Source: Candidatus Brockarchaeota archaeon (lineage in GTDB: Archaea > Thermoproteota > EX4484-205 > JAAOZO01). Taken from it: a DNA stretch of 64,000 nt. This document shows, in pieces, positions 47,807 to 58,903 of this stretch. The stretch spans positions 39,899-103,898 of the forward strand of contig JAFNIV010000001.1 of the NCBI GenBank assembly GCA_017601145.1, read 5' to 3'. The notes under the pieces are model-generated. The model worked only from the letters and a program-made list of their open reading frames with translations. It had not been told where the DNA came from and did not search any database. The first letter of the stretch is position 1. Every line of letters starts with the position of its first letter. A program made the position numbers and the translations under genes.

Positions 47807-50800
47807 TTGTCAAACAAAAATCATTCTGAAGAGCTTCAAACTTATAATGCACTTCTGATAAAGTCCATTGAGCGCCTTTATGAAGTTGCTCAAAGAGCAA
47901 AAAGTAAGTCAAGTGATCCAAGCGACTTTGTTGAGTCAAAAATTGTCTATTCTCATGGGCATGCTATTGAAGAATTGTTAGGTCTGAAAGGTCTTTCTCA
48001 GAGATTTGAAGAACTAAGAAAACAATTAGAACCTATGAAAGTGCCGTTTGTCATCGTTGAGGATGTTGTGAATGGAAAATTTGGTTCTTTTAGTGAAGAA
48101 AGAGCTGCTACGTTAGCTGTAAAAGCAGCACTTGCATGTATAACACCGCCTGGTACTACGGCTGCTCCTTTAGAAGGTATCACTGAAACAAAAATAAAAA
48201 GAAACAAAGACGAGTCGAAATATCTAGCGGTTTACTTTGCTGGGCCAATGCGTTCTTCTGGTGGTACTGAACAAGCGCTTTCAATTCTAATAGCAGACTA
48301 TGTAAAATCTATTTTAGGTCTGTCTAACTATATCCCAACTAGAGATGAAATCAGTCGGTATGTTGAAGAATACAGAATTTATGAGCGAAAAATAGGAAGA
48401 TTCCAATTTAAAGTTTCTGAAAATGAATTAATTTATGCTCTCGAAAGAATTCCAGTTGAAGTAACTGGAGTCGGTACTGACCCTATTGAAGTGTCTGCTT
48501 ATAGAAATCTTGAAAGAGTAGAAACTAATTACATTCGTGGCGGAGCGTTAAGGGTTCTAATAGATGGTGTAATAGGCAGGTCTCATAAGGTCATGAAGTT
48601 TGTAAAAGAGTTAAATCTTAGTGGCTGGGATTGGCTAAAAAACCTGAAAGTCAGCAAACTAGATGTTTCATCTTACGTAGACGAGGTTCTTATAGGACGC
48701 CCTGTGATTTCTTCAAAGGATTTCTTCGGGGGCTTAAGGATAAGGTATGGCCGTGCTAGGAATACTGGTTTGATGGCAATAGGTCTACACCCAAGTACAA
48801 TGTACGTGCTAAATTCTTTTGTTGCAATTGGTTCTCAGCTTAGGCTAGATAGACCTGGAAAATCTGCCATAGTTGCTTCTGTGGACTCAATACTTCCTCC
48901 AATAGTTAAGTTAAAAAATGGTTCTGTTGTGAAGTTATCAGAGATTCCTAATAAGAATATCTTTAATGATATAGAGAAAATATTATTTTTAGGAGATATA
49001 CTAATTTCTATTGGAGATTATATAGAAAACAATAGAAAACCTGACGAACCTGGTTATTCTGAAGACGAATGGTGTGCAGAGCTAAAGGATAAGCTTCCAG
49101 AATTTTTAGACAAGATAAAGTCATTTATTACTGAAGAAAAACTAAACGAAGTACTTAAAGATCCTAATAAAATATCTTTTGATGAAGCTTTGTTCTTATC
49201 CAAAGTTATTGGCCTGCCTCTTCACCCAAAATTCCTTAACTTTTGGGAATTTTGCAACGGAGAAGACATCTTCACTCTGTTGTTAGAAATAAAAGAAAAT
49301 GGCGTGCTGGATCGAGAAATAATTATTCCTTATGCCGATAAAATCAAAACAATCCTTGAGAAAGCCTTAGTTCCTCATTCTGTCTTCGAAGATAAGATTA
49401 AAATTAATGAAGATGCCTCAAAGTTTTTGCGTTACTTAATCGAAAGAACTCGTTTATTTGCACCAAATGAAAAGGAAAGTGGCCTTTCTTATCTTTCTAG
49501 ACTTTCCGGTCTAACTCTTAAAAAATTATCAGGATCTGTCGTTTCTGCAAGAGTTGGAAGGCCCGAAGCAGCAAAACCAAGGTATATGGATCCACCAACG
49601 AATGTATTATTCCCTATAGGTAATTCTGGAGGTACCACAAGAAATATTTTAAATGCTAATGGGCAAGTTAAGGTTGAAATAGCAAATAGATACTGTCCAA
49701 GATGTAAAAAACAAACATTTTACTTTAGATGCCCTGAATGTGGTACAAAAACACTACCCATTTATACATGTCCTAGATGTGGAGAAGAATCGGAAGAAAA
49801 AATTTGTAGTAATTGCAACATTGAAAAATTACCCTATAGCCAGAGGTTTATAGATATAAGATCTGAAATAAATAAAGCTAAGAAAAAAACAAATATTCAA
49901 TTTGTTCCTAGAAAAATTAAAGGGGTAAAATCGTTAATGAACAACTTTAGAGTTCCTGAGCTCATAGAAAAGGGTGTTCTGAGAGCAAAGTATAATTTAT
50001 TCGTTTATAAAGATGGTACATGTAGATTCGATGCTACAAATGCTCCATTAACCGCATTTAAACCATCTGAAATAGGAGTCTCGTTTAGCAAACTTTATCA
50101 GCTAGGTTATGAAACTGACGTAAATGGAGTCCCTCTTTCTTCTGATGAGCAGCTTGTCTTTATTAAGCCGCAAGATGTAGTAATTCCAAAAAACTCTATT
50201 CGCTATCTTATAAATCTGAGCAAATTTATTGACGACCTTTTAGCATCTTATGGATTAGAGCCTTTTTATAAAATAGAAAATCCTGAAGATCTTATAGGCC
50301 AACTCATCATTTCAATATCTCCACACACAGTGGGTGGTATTGTAGGAAGAATAATAGGCTTTACTGAAGCAGAAGTACTTTTTGCTCACCCTTTTTACCA
50401 TCAAGCAAAAAGAAGAGATTGTGATGGTGATGCTGATTCCTTTACTCTTGCTCTTGACGTTTTTTTGAATTTCAGTAACTTTTATACTCCTAACAAACCT
50501 GGAGGAAAAATGGACTCTCCTCTTGTAGTTTTTCCAGTTATAGATCCTTCAGAAATTGATGACCAGATATATAATACTGAGAATGAGAAAAATCTTCCAT
50601 ATGCATTTTACGATAGCATAAGAAAATTGGATGAATTCTCTTCTTTGTATTCTCTTATAAATCTAATTGGGAATAACTTAACTTACAAACTAAACTTTAC
50701 TCATACTACAACTTCCATAAGTAATGGCCCAACAATATCAAGCTATAGATTAATTAACAAGGCCGAAGAAAAGTTTACAATTCAACTCTCTTTACTGAAG

Positions 50801-51184
50801 AAAACTGATTTCATAGATAAGAAAAGAGTTATAGAAGATTTGTTGAGCACACATTTAATCCGGGATTTTATAGGCAACGTAAAAGCTTTCTATACTGCTG
50901 GGTTTAGATGTATAAAATGTGGCCAGAAATACAGGCGACCTCCTTTAAGTGGAAAATGCATAAGGTGTGGATATCCTCTACAACCGAACGTTTTTTCTTC
51001 TAATATAGTTAAGTACTATAGCCTAATTGATGAGCTTATAACAAACTATGATGTCAGTCCATACTACAAGGCATCTATAAAGTTTTTTAAAAGGGAGCTA
51101 AGCTTACTTGACTTTAGCGAAGAAAAAGACAAAAAATTAGAAAAAACGAAATCCTCTTCATTAAGAAGTTTTATTGAGTCCTAA
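47807..51184 (+). CDS. polC: DNA polymerase D large subunit DP2
   Basis: 1125 aa; YFAGPMRSSGGTEQALS; ARVGRPEAAKPRYM; AHPFYHQAKRRDCDGDADS; zinc-finger cysteines. Confidence 0.96.
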   Translation: MSNKNHSEELQTYNALLIKSIERLYEVAQRAKSKSSDPSDFVESKIVYSHGHAIEELLGLKGLSQRFEELRKQLEPMKVPFVIVEDVVNGKFGSFSEERAATLAVKAALACITPPGTTAAPLEGITETKIKRNKDESKYLAVYFAGPMRSSGGTEQALSILIADYVKSILGLSNYIPTRDEISRYVEEYRIYERKIGRFQFKVSENELIYALERIPVEVTGVGTDPIEVSAYRNLERVETNYIRGGALRVLIDGVIGRSHKVMKFVKELNLSGWDWLKNLKVSKLDVSSYVDEVLIGRPVISSKDFFGGLRIRYGRARNTGLMAIGLHPSTMYVLNSFVAIGSQLRLDRPGKSAIVASVDSILPPIVKLKNGSVVKLSEIPNKNIFNDIEKILFLGDILISIGDYIENNRKPDEPGYSEDEWCAELKDKLPEFLDKIKSFITEEKLNEVLKDPNKISFDEALFLSKVIGLPLHPKFLNFWEFCNGEDIFTLLLEIKENGVLDREIIIPYADKIKTILEKALVPHSVFEDKIKINEDASKFLRYLIERTRLFAPNEKESGLSYLSRLSGLTLKKLSGSVVSARVGRPEAAKPRYMDPPTNVLFPIGNSGGTTRNILNANGQVKVEIANRYCPRCKKQTFYFRCPECGTKTLPIYTCPRCGEESEEKICSNCNIEKLPYSQRFIDIRSEINKAKKKTNIQFVPRKIKGVKSLMNNFRVPELIEKGVLRAKYNLFVYKDGTCRFDATNAPLTAFKPSEIGVSFSKLYQLGYETDVNGVPLSSDEQLVFIKPQDVVIPKNSIRYLINLSKFIDDLLASYGLEPFYKIENPEDLIGQLIISISPHTVGGIVGRIIGFTEAEVLFAHPFYHQAKRRDCDGDADSFTLALDVFLNFSNFYTPNKPGGKMDSPLVVFPVIDPSEIDDQIYNTENEKNLPYAFYDSIRKLDEFSSLYSLINLIGNNLTYKLNFTHTTTSISNGPTISSYRLINKAEEKFTIQLSLLKKTDFIDKKRVIEDLLSTHLIRDFIGNVKAFYTAGFRCIKCGQKYRRPPLSGKCIRCGYPLQPNVFSSNIVKYYSLIDELITNYDVSPYYKASIKFFKRELSLLDFSEEKDKKLEKTKSSSLRSFIES

Positions 51185-51685
51185 GCTTTTTCTAACTATT
51201 TTCGTTATTACTCTTCCTCCACATTTTGGACAGAAATCATGCTTAGTTTCATACTTACTGTGGCAATTTTTGCATTCGTAAATATACTCTCTAGGCTCTC
51301 TTATTTCTCTTTGGCCAATACTTTTGTACTTTATGTTCAAATGAGAGAGAATGTTTTGTATTGCAAAATCGTTTGTTATTACTAAGATGTCTTCTTCTTT
51401 ATTTCTGAAGCTCATTGCTAGTGCTATTATTTCAAGGTCTGTACTCGATATTTTTCCGGCTTCGCCCAACTGTATAGCCTTCTCTTTCACTTTCTCTATA
51501 AGCTTTTTACTCGGTGAAAGCACTTCTAAAATGTTTGCTTCTATTAGTGCAACTACTTTCGTATAGTTGGCGCGACGCTTTTTTAATTCTCTAAGAACTG
51601 AGTATGTAGTGTAAGCGCAACCTATACTTTTAAAGTTTAATATGCTTCTTATAATGGCTGAAGTGTCATAGATTACTACAGTCAT
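51161..51685 (-). CDS. nob1: Nob1-type rRNA endonuclease (PIN plus zinc ribbon)
   Basis: VIYDTSAII; STDLEIIALA; YECKNCHSKYETKHDFCPKCGGRVITKI. Confidence 0.9.
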   Translation of the reverse strand: MTVVIYDTSAIIRSILNFKSIGCAYTTYSVLRELKKRRANYTKVVALIEANILEVLSPSKKLIEKVKEKAIQLGEAGKISSTDLEIIALAMSFRNKEEDILVITNDFAIQNILSHLNIKYKSIGQREIREPREYIYECKNCHSKYETKHDFCPKCGGRVITKIVRKSLGLNKTS

Positions 51686-52485
51686 TCTATTAGCGCTCTC
51701 CTCAGTCTCTTAAGTAAATATTGTTTATCAAACCTTATTAGCTTTACTTTCTTTTCACTTCCAACTATAAAAAGGCAGTCTTCTTCGTTTATTCTTATTT
51801 CTTCAAGTCCATCTCTCACTATAATAGGTTTTTCCTTACCACCTCTTTTCGTTATCTTAATTTTTTTATTATTTGAAACTACAAGTGGTGCCCACTTTCT
51901 TTTTGCAAGAATAGGAGTTATCGTAAGTGCTTCTAATGAATTATCCACTACTGGGCCACCAGCACTCATTGAAAAAGCAGTTGAACCAAGAGGCGTTGCG
52001 ACAAGTATTCCAGTAGCATCAATACAGAATGTCCCAAGGCTTTCTACTTCAACTTCTATCTCCATTATCCCCTTAAGGCTTTCTGATGCAAATACAATCT
52101 CGTTAATTGCTTCTCCAACTTTTTTGCTGTTGACGTATGCTTCTATCTTTCTAACTTCTTCAACACTATATTTTTTGTTTTTTAACGCTTCGATTTTTTC
52201 TTCAAACTCTGCTAGTTCTACTTCTGCAAGAACTCCCTTTCTTCCTAAGTTCACATGAAGGATTAAAGTTTCGCTGTTTTCGAGCTTGTCTGCTGAATAG
52301 AAGAGGCTTCCATCTCCTCCTGCAACTATAAGTAAATCACACTGTGAAATCTTTCCTTCAACTTTATTGACCTCATAGTACTCGATTTTTTCTGGTCTTA
52401 TTTTTTCTTCTAGATTAACCTGTTTTATTTTCGCTAATGTAGTGTCATCTTTAGCTAATATGCATATCCTTCTATAGTGGCTCAT
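51682..52485 (-). CDS. nadK: NAD kinase
   Basis: IVAGGDGSLF; LHVNLGRKGVLAEV; TPLGSTAFSMSAGGPVV; start reset to MSHYRRI. Confidence 0.92.
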   Translation of the reverse strand: MSHYRRICILAKDDTTLAKIKQVNLEEKIRPEKIEYYEVNKVEGKISQCDLLIVAGGDGSLFYSADKLENSETLILHVNLGRKGVLAEVELAEFEEKIEALKNKKYSVEEVRKIEAYVNSKKVGEAINEIVFASESLKGIMEIEVEVESLGTFCIDATGILVATPLGSTAFSMSAGGPVVDNSLEALTITPILAKRKWAPLVVSNNKKIKITKRGGKEKPIIVRDGLEEIRINEEDCLFIVGSEKKVKLIRFDKQYLLKRLRRALIE

Positions 52486-52647
52486 GCCTTTAATACTAAA
52501 CAAAACTAAGTGAAAAAGAAATTAATAAATGATTCTATGAAATTTTCAAATTAAAACAAGAGTAATGTCAAAAATTTTACTCTAAGCAATAACTATATAA
52601 ACCGCGTTATTTCTAAAAAGAGTTAATCAGGAGAAAGGCTTCTTTAG

Positions 52648-53052
52648 GTGATAAAGATGAGTAAAGTTGTAGAACTGGGTTCTGTAAAGGAAGGCTCTTG
52701 GATACTAATAGATAACGAACCTTGTCAGGTTGTAGAAGTTTCGCATTCTAAGCCTGGGAAGCATGGAAGCGCAAAGGCAAGAGTTGTAGGCATTGGTTTA
52801 TTTGATGATGCGAAACATACTCTCATGAGCCCTGTAGATGAAAAAGTAGAAGTGCCTATGATTGAAAAGAGGAATGCTCAAGTACTGGCTCTTTTAGGAG
52901 ATCACATACAAGTCATGGATCTAGAAACCTACGATACTCTTGAACTTCCAATGCCTAAGGATTCCCAACTTGCTTCTTCTATTACCGTTGGAGTTACTGT
53001 AGAATATTGGAAAGTTCAAAGCAGAGCAAAAATAATGCGTATAAAAAGTTAA
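52648..53052 (+). CDS. eif5A: translation initiation factor 5A
   Basis: SHSKPGKHGSAKARVVGIGLFD (hypusination loop). Confidence 0.96.
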   Translation: MIKMSKVVELGSVKEGSWILIDNEPCQVVEVSHSKPGKHGSAKARVVGIGLFDDAKHTLMSPVDEKVEVPMIEKRNAQVLALLGDHIQVMDLETYDTLELPMPKDSQLASSITVGVTVEYWKVQSRAKIMRIKS

Positions 53053-53068
53053 GAGCTCACAATTCAAG

Positions 53069-54013
53069 ATGTCTCCAAACGAATCGGAACCTGTCAAAGA
53101 TTATAAGTTAAAATCTTTACGGAATTTTTCTGACTTATTTGGCTTCTATCTTCACTCAGGAGGTTTTCAATCTGTAGAAGTGGGGAAGGCTTTAGGCATA
53201 CTGCAACATATGTACAATGATAAAAATTGCACTAAATTCTTATCTTTTACAGCTAACTTAGTCGCAACCGGTCTAAGAGGAGTTATTGCTGAGATGATTC
53301 TAAATGGCTTAGTAGATGTTGTTATAACTACTGGAGGTACTATTGATCATGACCTTGCTAGGTCTTTAGGAGGTAAATACTATCATGGAGCTTTTTATTT
53401 AGATGATTCAAAGCTAAGGAAAAGTAACATTCACAGACTTGGAAACGTGTTAGTTCCTTTAGAGTCTTATGGCCCAATAGTGGAAAAATTCGTGCGTGAT
53501 TTCTTATCAAGAAAGCAAGAAAGTTGGACTGCTTCTCCCTCAGAAGTTCTGAATGAAATTGGTAGCTTAATAAATGATGAAAACTCGATACTAAGAGCAT
53601 GTTATCTTAAGAACGTTCCAATAATCTCGCCTGGAATCGTTGACTCGGCGTTTGGAACTACTCTTCTTTTCTCATATCAGAAAGGAAAATTTAAGTTAGA
53701 TGTTATGAAGGATGAAAAGCTTATGTCTGATAAGATTTTTGAGAAGAAAAGATCTGGTGCAATAATCTTAGGTGGTGGTATAAGTAAACATCACACTCTT
53801 TGGTGGAATCAGTACAAGGAAGGTCTTGACTATGTCATTGCTATAACGACTGCTTATGAGTTTGATGGTTCTTTATCTGGTGCAAGAATAAGTGAAGCCA
53901 TATCTTGGAATAAGGTAAAGCCGGAAGCAGAAGTTTCAAACATATACGGTGACGCTACAGTTATTCTTCCATTGTTACTAGCCGCTTTTTATGAAGCTCA
54001 AAATCCCACTTAG
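53069..54013 (+). CDS. dys: deoxyhypusine synthase
   Basis: TTGGTIDHDLARSLGGKYYHGAF; AISWNKVKPEAEVSNIYGDATVILPLL. Confidence 0.96.
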   Translation: MSPNESEPVKDYKLKSLRNFSDLFGFYLHSGGFQSVEVGKALGILQHMYNDKNCTKFLSFTANLVATGLRGVIAEMILNGLVDVVITTGGTIDHDLARSLGGKYYHGAFYLDDSKLRKSNIHRLGNVLVPLESYGPIVEKFVRDFLSRKQESWTASPSEVLNEIGSLINDENSILRACYLKNVPIISPGIVDSAFGTTLLFSYQKGKFKLDVMKDEKLMSDKIFEKKRSGAIILGGGISKHHTLWWNQYKEGLDYVIAITTAYEFDGSLSGARISEAISWNKVKPEAEVSNIYGDATVILPLLLAAFYEAQNPT

Positions 54014-54366
54014 TCTTTGTTCTTAAAAGTGCGTTTTCGTATTTTTATTTTACTTACTCTAAAATAAAAGTTTCTTCCCAATTCGATTTTTTACTTATTG
54101 CATTTTATATACTAAAATTTTCTAAAGCTATACCTTAATCAAAATCATTTAAATTTACCTCCACTTAAACTTTATATTTGGCAACAATGATGAGTCAAAG
54201 TTACTGCAAGTTTGTGTGCTAAAGGCATTTGTCTGAGTTGCCTAATAATTTCAAAAAGATAGTTTTTATTTTTTAGATTAAACTACAATAAACTTTAGTT
54301 ATGATTCAAAATTCGTAATAATTCCTTAAGAGAAATAAGAATATTTAAAAACTGCTCTTCTTTGCT

Positions 54367-56946
54367 ATGGAAATTAAGCTTATGAGCGTGAAAGGTGCTC
54401 TAAACAACTTCAAGTCGATGGCAAGTAAAATAAATAAACTTAGACCCTTTGTTGATTCTGGAACTTATCTCATTGTTTCTGTATTGGTAGTGAGTGCTGC
54501 TCTTGCTATAACAATAAGACTTCTTAATTTCAGATATGGTTTTTATCTTTCTGAATTCGACCCATATTGGCATTATAGAGCAGCAGAGTATATTGCAGAA
54601 CATGGAGTAAATTCATTTTTAACTTGGTTAGACAAATTAAGCTGGGTTCCAGAAGGAAGATGGGCTGCAGGTTCTACTCCTATTGGATTACCTTTAGCAT
54701 TGGATGGATTTTATTACTTTGTAAGGTTCTTAGGCTTAGATGTTGACATGCTAACCTTAGCTATTCTCTTTCCTCCAATTTCAAGTATTTTTGCAGTGAT
54801 TGCGGTATTCTTGTTAGGAAGGGAAATTGCCAATAATGAAGTTGGTGCTTTAAGCTCCATCCTTATAGCTTTTAGCGGGAGTTTGATCGATAGAACTCAT
54901 CTTGGATTTTTTAAACATGAAACTATTGGAATTCCTTTAATTGCTTTTTCTTTATATTTCTTCATAAAAGGAGTAAAAGAAGAAAACAAAATGTGGAGCT
55001 TTTTGTTTTCTATCCTTGCTGGCCTTTCGTTAGGTTATCTTTCAATTAGTTGGACTGGTTATCTTTTTGCTACTGGCCTTATTGCTCTTTTAACAATAGT
55101 AATATCGATATTTTCTAATACTGACTTGGATAAACTCCTCTTAGTTTCTTCAACAACTTTTGGTCTCTATCTTTCAATAGCAGCAATGTTTCCTAGAGAA
55201 AGATCGGAGATTCTTTCTTTAAACTTAGCATTAATAGTTCTCTCTCTAGTTTTTGTTGTTTTAAAGAAAGAGATAGATCAATTGCAAACATTAAGGCTAA
55301 AGATTCTTGTTTCTTTAGGTTTCTTCTGTTCGGTAATTTTGCTAGCAGTAGTTGGTGTGCACTTAGGGCTTCTTTCCTCACTTTACGGTAAGATTGCGGC
55401 TATAATCAATCCTTTTATAAGATCTCAAGAGGCAATAGTTGAATCTGTAGCAGAGCACAAAGTTTCTAGTTGGTACACAATCTTTAATGACAATGGACTG
55501 GCATTACTTCTTTTTGCTTTTTCAATAGTAGTTGCTTTCAGTGATTTGTCAAACGTCAACAATATATTTATCTTAACTTCTGGGCTTGCTTCTTTGTACT
55601 TCTCAACATTAATGGTTAGGCTTGAGCTGATATTTTCACCATTTAGCTCTGTGTTCTCTGCATATGGTGCCTATTTGTTAATTAGTAAAGTGCGAAGTAG
55701 CGAAGTTCTTAAAGTTATGGAAAGAAAATTAAAGAGAACGTTTGAACGTCCGTGGTGGATTTCTTCTATAGTAATTGTGCTCTTTGTGACTTCATTGCTT
55801 ACACCTTCTGTTGTTCTTGGTTATACCCATGCTGGTGTTCCAGTAACGATATCTAGTGCTTCTTTACCATATGCTTATGAATTTCCAGATTGGTTCCAGG
55901 CTTTAGAATGGTTAAGAGAGAATACTCCCCCAGGTTCGGTAATCATGGCATGGTGGGACTATGGATATTGGATAACTACACTAGGAGATAGACCTACAAT
56001 AATAGATAATGCAACTATTAATACTACACAAGTTGCCTTAGTTGGGAAGGCTTTTATATCTAATGATACAATTGCTATACCTATAATGAAAAAGTTTAAT
56101 GTTTCATATATACTTGTATTTTCAACTATGTTTCTTGCTTATTACTTCTGGTCGTACAATAAGCAAAAGTTTGGTTATTGGGGTGATGAAGTGAAGTGGA
56201 TCTGGATGGCTGAAATTGGTTATAGCTTACCAACAGAACCAACTCACAATAAGACTTTAACTTTATTTGGAGATAGAAACTTATCTCAATCACTTGCAAA
56301 GCAAGGATTAATTTCTTCTGATAGTTATGGCAATCCTGATCTCATTCTCCCCAATAGAACATTTGTATTAACTAAGCTTTTGGTTTTATCTGCTTTTGAT
56401 GGACAACAAAGCATAATTCCATCGGATCCTCATTTTTCGCTTGTTTTTATGTCTTCAGATGGATTAGTTTCTATTTTTAAAGTTAACTACAACTATACTC
56501 CTCCCGAAAGAATAATATCTTTGAGTGCTAGTAGTGAAGCAAATAAGACGAAGGACTCTAGCTGGAATGATAGCTACGAATTTGCACCTAATAGGACAAT
56601 TACCTTTAATGTTCTGAGTTTGTCTGCTAACGTTGGCAAGTACATAGACTCAAATGGCATGGCAAAAAATCTAAATGCCTCTGTTGAGGTAAGGCTTGTA
56701 GACTCTTTTGGAAATATTAAGTTTGAGATTACTCCTAGTCTTGGGCCAAACGAACTTGTAATTCTTCCAAACAAAATAATCTACACGGCAAACAACGAAA
56801 CTAAAGTATTCTCGCTAAGCTATAGATACCCCCTACACCTAGAATTTCATGCTATAGCTTCAAGCCTGCCAACTAACTATAAAAAAGTCTTAGAAAATGC
56901 AAACGCGTCGTTAGTTGTTTCTGACATAACAATTGGTTGGCTTTAG
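54367..56946 (+). CDS. aglB: oligosaccharyltransferase STT3/AglB
   Basis: Multi-TM; SEFDPYWHYRAAEYI; WWDYGYWI. Confidence 0.95.
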   Translation: MEIKLMSVKGALNNFKSMASKINKLRPFVDSGTYLIVSVLVVSAALAITIRLLNFRYGFYLSEFDPYWHYRAAEYIAEHGVNSFLTWLDKLSWVPEGRWAAGSTPIGLPLALDGFYYFVRFLGLDVDMLTLAILFPPISSIFAVIAVFLLGREIANNEVGALSSILIAFSGSLIDRTHLGFFKHETIGIPLIAFSLYFFIKGVKEENKMWSFLFSILAGLSLGYLSISWTGYLFATGLIALLTIVISIFSNTDLDKLLLVSSTTFGLYLSIAAMFPRERSEILSLNLALIVLSLVFVVLKKEIDQLQTLRLKILVSLGFFCSVILLAVVGVHLGLLSSLYGKIAAIINPFIRSQEAIVESVAEHKVSSWYTIFNDNGLALLLFAFSIVVAFSDLSNVNNIFILTSGLASLYFSTLMVRLELIFSPFSSVFSAYGAYLLISKVRSSEVLKVMERKLKRTFERPWWISSIVIVLFVTSLLTPSVVLGYTHAGVPVTISSASLPYAYEFPDWFQALEWLRENTPPGSVIMAWWDYGYWITTLGDRPTIIDNATINTTQVALVGKAFISNDTIAIPIMKKFNVSYILVFSTMFLAYYFWSYNKQKFGYWGDEVKWIWMAEIGYSLPTEPTHNKTLTLFGDRNLSQSLAKQGLISSDSYGNPDLILPNRTFVLTKLLVLSAFDGQQSIIPSDPHFSLVFMSSDGLVSIFKVNYNYTPPERIISLSASSEANKTKDSSWNDSYEFAPNRTITFNVLSLSANVGKYIDSNGMAKNLNASVEVRLVDSFGNIKFEITPSLGPNELVILPNKIIYTANNETKVFSLSYRYPLHLEFHAIASSLPTNYKKVLENANASLVVSDITIGWL

Positions 56947-56951
56947 TGTTT

Positions 56952-57710
56952 TTATTCTTCAACCAAAGCTGCTAAAAAGTAGTTTAGCGGAATTCCTTCC
57001 CATACTTCTCCACTTATTCTTAGAGGGAGGTCTTTTCCAAAATTTATAGAAACATCTGATAAGGGTTTAAAAGAAGAAATGAATTGATAAATTCTTCCTA
57101 TGTCATATTTCGCAGAACTTTCTTCCTCTATATTTGGCTCTTTTAAGGTTCCATCTTCAGTAGAAAGTTCAACTTCATAAGTCATATCTTCAGATTTTGT
57201 AGAAATTTTTACTTTTCCATTCTTTGCCTCGAACTCAACTCTATCTGATCTTCCTTTTCCAACTTCTACAACTTCCTTTATTACTTCTAACTCAGTTTTA
57301 AATGAAATTTTATATGAAACTTTTGGCAAAGGTAAGTCTTTCTTTTCACTTTGGAAAACTGATAAAGAAAACTTTCTAGGAGGTGAACTTCTAATTTCAG
57401 CTAAGAGCTTATTTTGGTAGAATGTTAAAGCTATTGGATTTTTGGTAGCATGTTTCAGCAGTTTTAAAGCGTCTTCTACTTTAACTACATAAGTATTTTC
57501 ATTTTTTATCTCGTATTCCTCAAAAGATTGTGAAGGCACCACAATATCAACCATTGAAACTTCTGAAAGATCTAATGTTCTTAAAATTACAGAGTCTTTA
57601 CTTACTTTTATTGGAGCTTCATCAGATATAGATGAGATCACTTTAAGGGCATCTCTAAGAATTTCGCTATCCTTTAATACAATTTTTGATTCAAATTCTT
57701 GATTCGACAT
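56952..57710 (-). CDS. pcn: PCNA sliding clamp
   Basis: 252 aa; DSEILRDALKVISSISDEAPIKVSKDSVILRTLDLSEVSMVDIVVP. Confidence 0.93.
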   Translation of the reverse strand: MSNQEFESKIVLKDSEILRDALKVISSISDEAPIKVSKDSVILRTLDLSEVSMVDIVVPSQSFEEYEIKNENTYVVKVEDALKLLKHATKNPIALTFYQNKLLAEIRSSPPRKFSLSVFQSEKKDLPLPKVSYKISFKTELEVIKEVVEVGKGRSDRVEFEAKNGKVKISTKSEDMTYEVELSTEDGTLKEPNIEEESSAKYDIGRIYQFISSFKPLSDVSINFGKDLPLRISGEVWEGIPLNYFLAALVEE

Positions 57711-57805
57711 CTCTTTCTCCCTTTATTATGCTAGTATACTTAAACGTTTAAAGATGAATAAAAGCTTTATATTGTTTATTTTTTTAGAAAGTAAGCAAAA
57801 AGCAG

Positions 57806-58840
57806 ATGGAATTTAATGTTTTCTTACTTGCAAAGTATCCCTTCTTAGAAGAAGCAAAAAGTTTTCTTGAATCATATAGCACAGTAAGTTTTGAAAACCT
57901 TTCTTCGGATGAAGATTATACTCGTGCTGTAAAAAGAGGAGTGGAAAGGATAAAAGAAGCCATACTTTTTAAAAAAATATCATTTAAAAATGAAAATCTC
58001 ATTGACTTTAAAGCAGAAATTCTTTCTTTTCCAATTGCAGTAGCCTTTATAGCTGCGCTAAACGATGATTTTTTAAGAAACATCTACGCTACAGCTGAAG
58101 GAAAGAGAATTCACGAACTTCTAAAAAGAGACTCTTATTCTGATTTGGAACTTTTGCTACGAGATCAAAAGATAAATTTTTATCCTTCTGAGGATTCTCC
58201 TAGTTCACTTTACAAAATAGCTTTTTCAGAATATCTTAAGGTTTCACCACAAAAATGGGGAAAAATATGGAAACTTGTTAACAGGCAAATAAAGCTAGGC
58301 TTTGTTTATGTGACAAGGGAAGAGCTCTCTAGGTTAGTTTCAGAACACATAAAAAACAGAATTCTCGAAAGAAGTAGACATCCTATTGACGCAGAAAGCT
58401 TTAGTGGTCCTCTGAAGAAAGGGTATATCGAGTTAAAAAATGTATGGGACTCTTACAAATCAAGGTTCGCTAAATTCGAAAAAGAAACCTCTGAGGTTTC
58501 CTTCCCTCCTTGCATGGTGAGACTACTTTCAAGGCAAGAAAATGGAGAAAACCTTTCGCACGTAGAAAGAAGAAGCTTAGTAACTTACCTTATTGCTAAA
58601 GGCCAAAGTATCGAAGAGATAATAAACTTACTAAAAAGTAGTCCAGATTTTAAAGAAAGTATTGCAAGGTATCAAGTGGAACATCTTGCTGGTCTAAAAG
58701 GTTCGAAGAAAAAATATTCGCCTCCAAGCTGTGAAACAATGAAATCTTATGGCTTATGCTTTTCTGATGAGTGGTGCAAAGGCATAAAACATCCGCTACA
58801 ATATAAGGGCAAACCTTTTTCTCAAACTTCCAAGAACTAA
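57806..58840 (+). CDS. priL: DNA primase large subunit
   Basis: FPPCMVRLL...HVERRSLVTYLIAKGQSIEEI..L; C-terminal cysteines; adjacent to priS. Confidence 0.93.
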   Translation: MEFNVFLLAKYPFLEEAKSFLESYSTVSFENLSSDEDYTRAVKRGVERIKEAILFKKISFKNENLIDFKAEILSFPIAVAFIAALNDDFLRNIYATAEGKRIHELLKRDSYSDLELLLRDQKINFYPSEDSPSSLYKIAFSEYLKVSPQKWGKIWKLVNRQIKLGFVYVTREELSRLVSEHIKNRILERSRHPIDAESFSGPLKKGYIELKNVWDSYKSRFAKFEKETSEVSFPPCMVRLLSRQENGENLSHVERRSLVTYLIAKGQSIEEIINLLKSSPDFKESIARYQVEHLAGLKGSKKKYSPPSCETMKSYGLCFSDEWCKGIKHPLQYKGKPFSQTSKN

Positions 58841-58903
58841 AGGCCTTTTTTCATTGAAGTAAAAGCTATAAAAAGCCTAAAAACTGTTCTTAGTTTAGTT
58901 ACG

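Noticed and set aside
47807-51184. Possible intein in DP2 (a common intein host)
   Set aside because: The KRRDCDGDADS region is uninterrupted and total length is normal
52648-54013. eIF5A-DHS adjacency as a novelty
   Set aside because: Functionally obvious pair (substrate and modifying enzyme); ordinary
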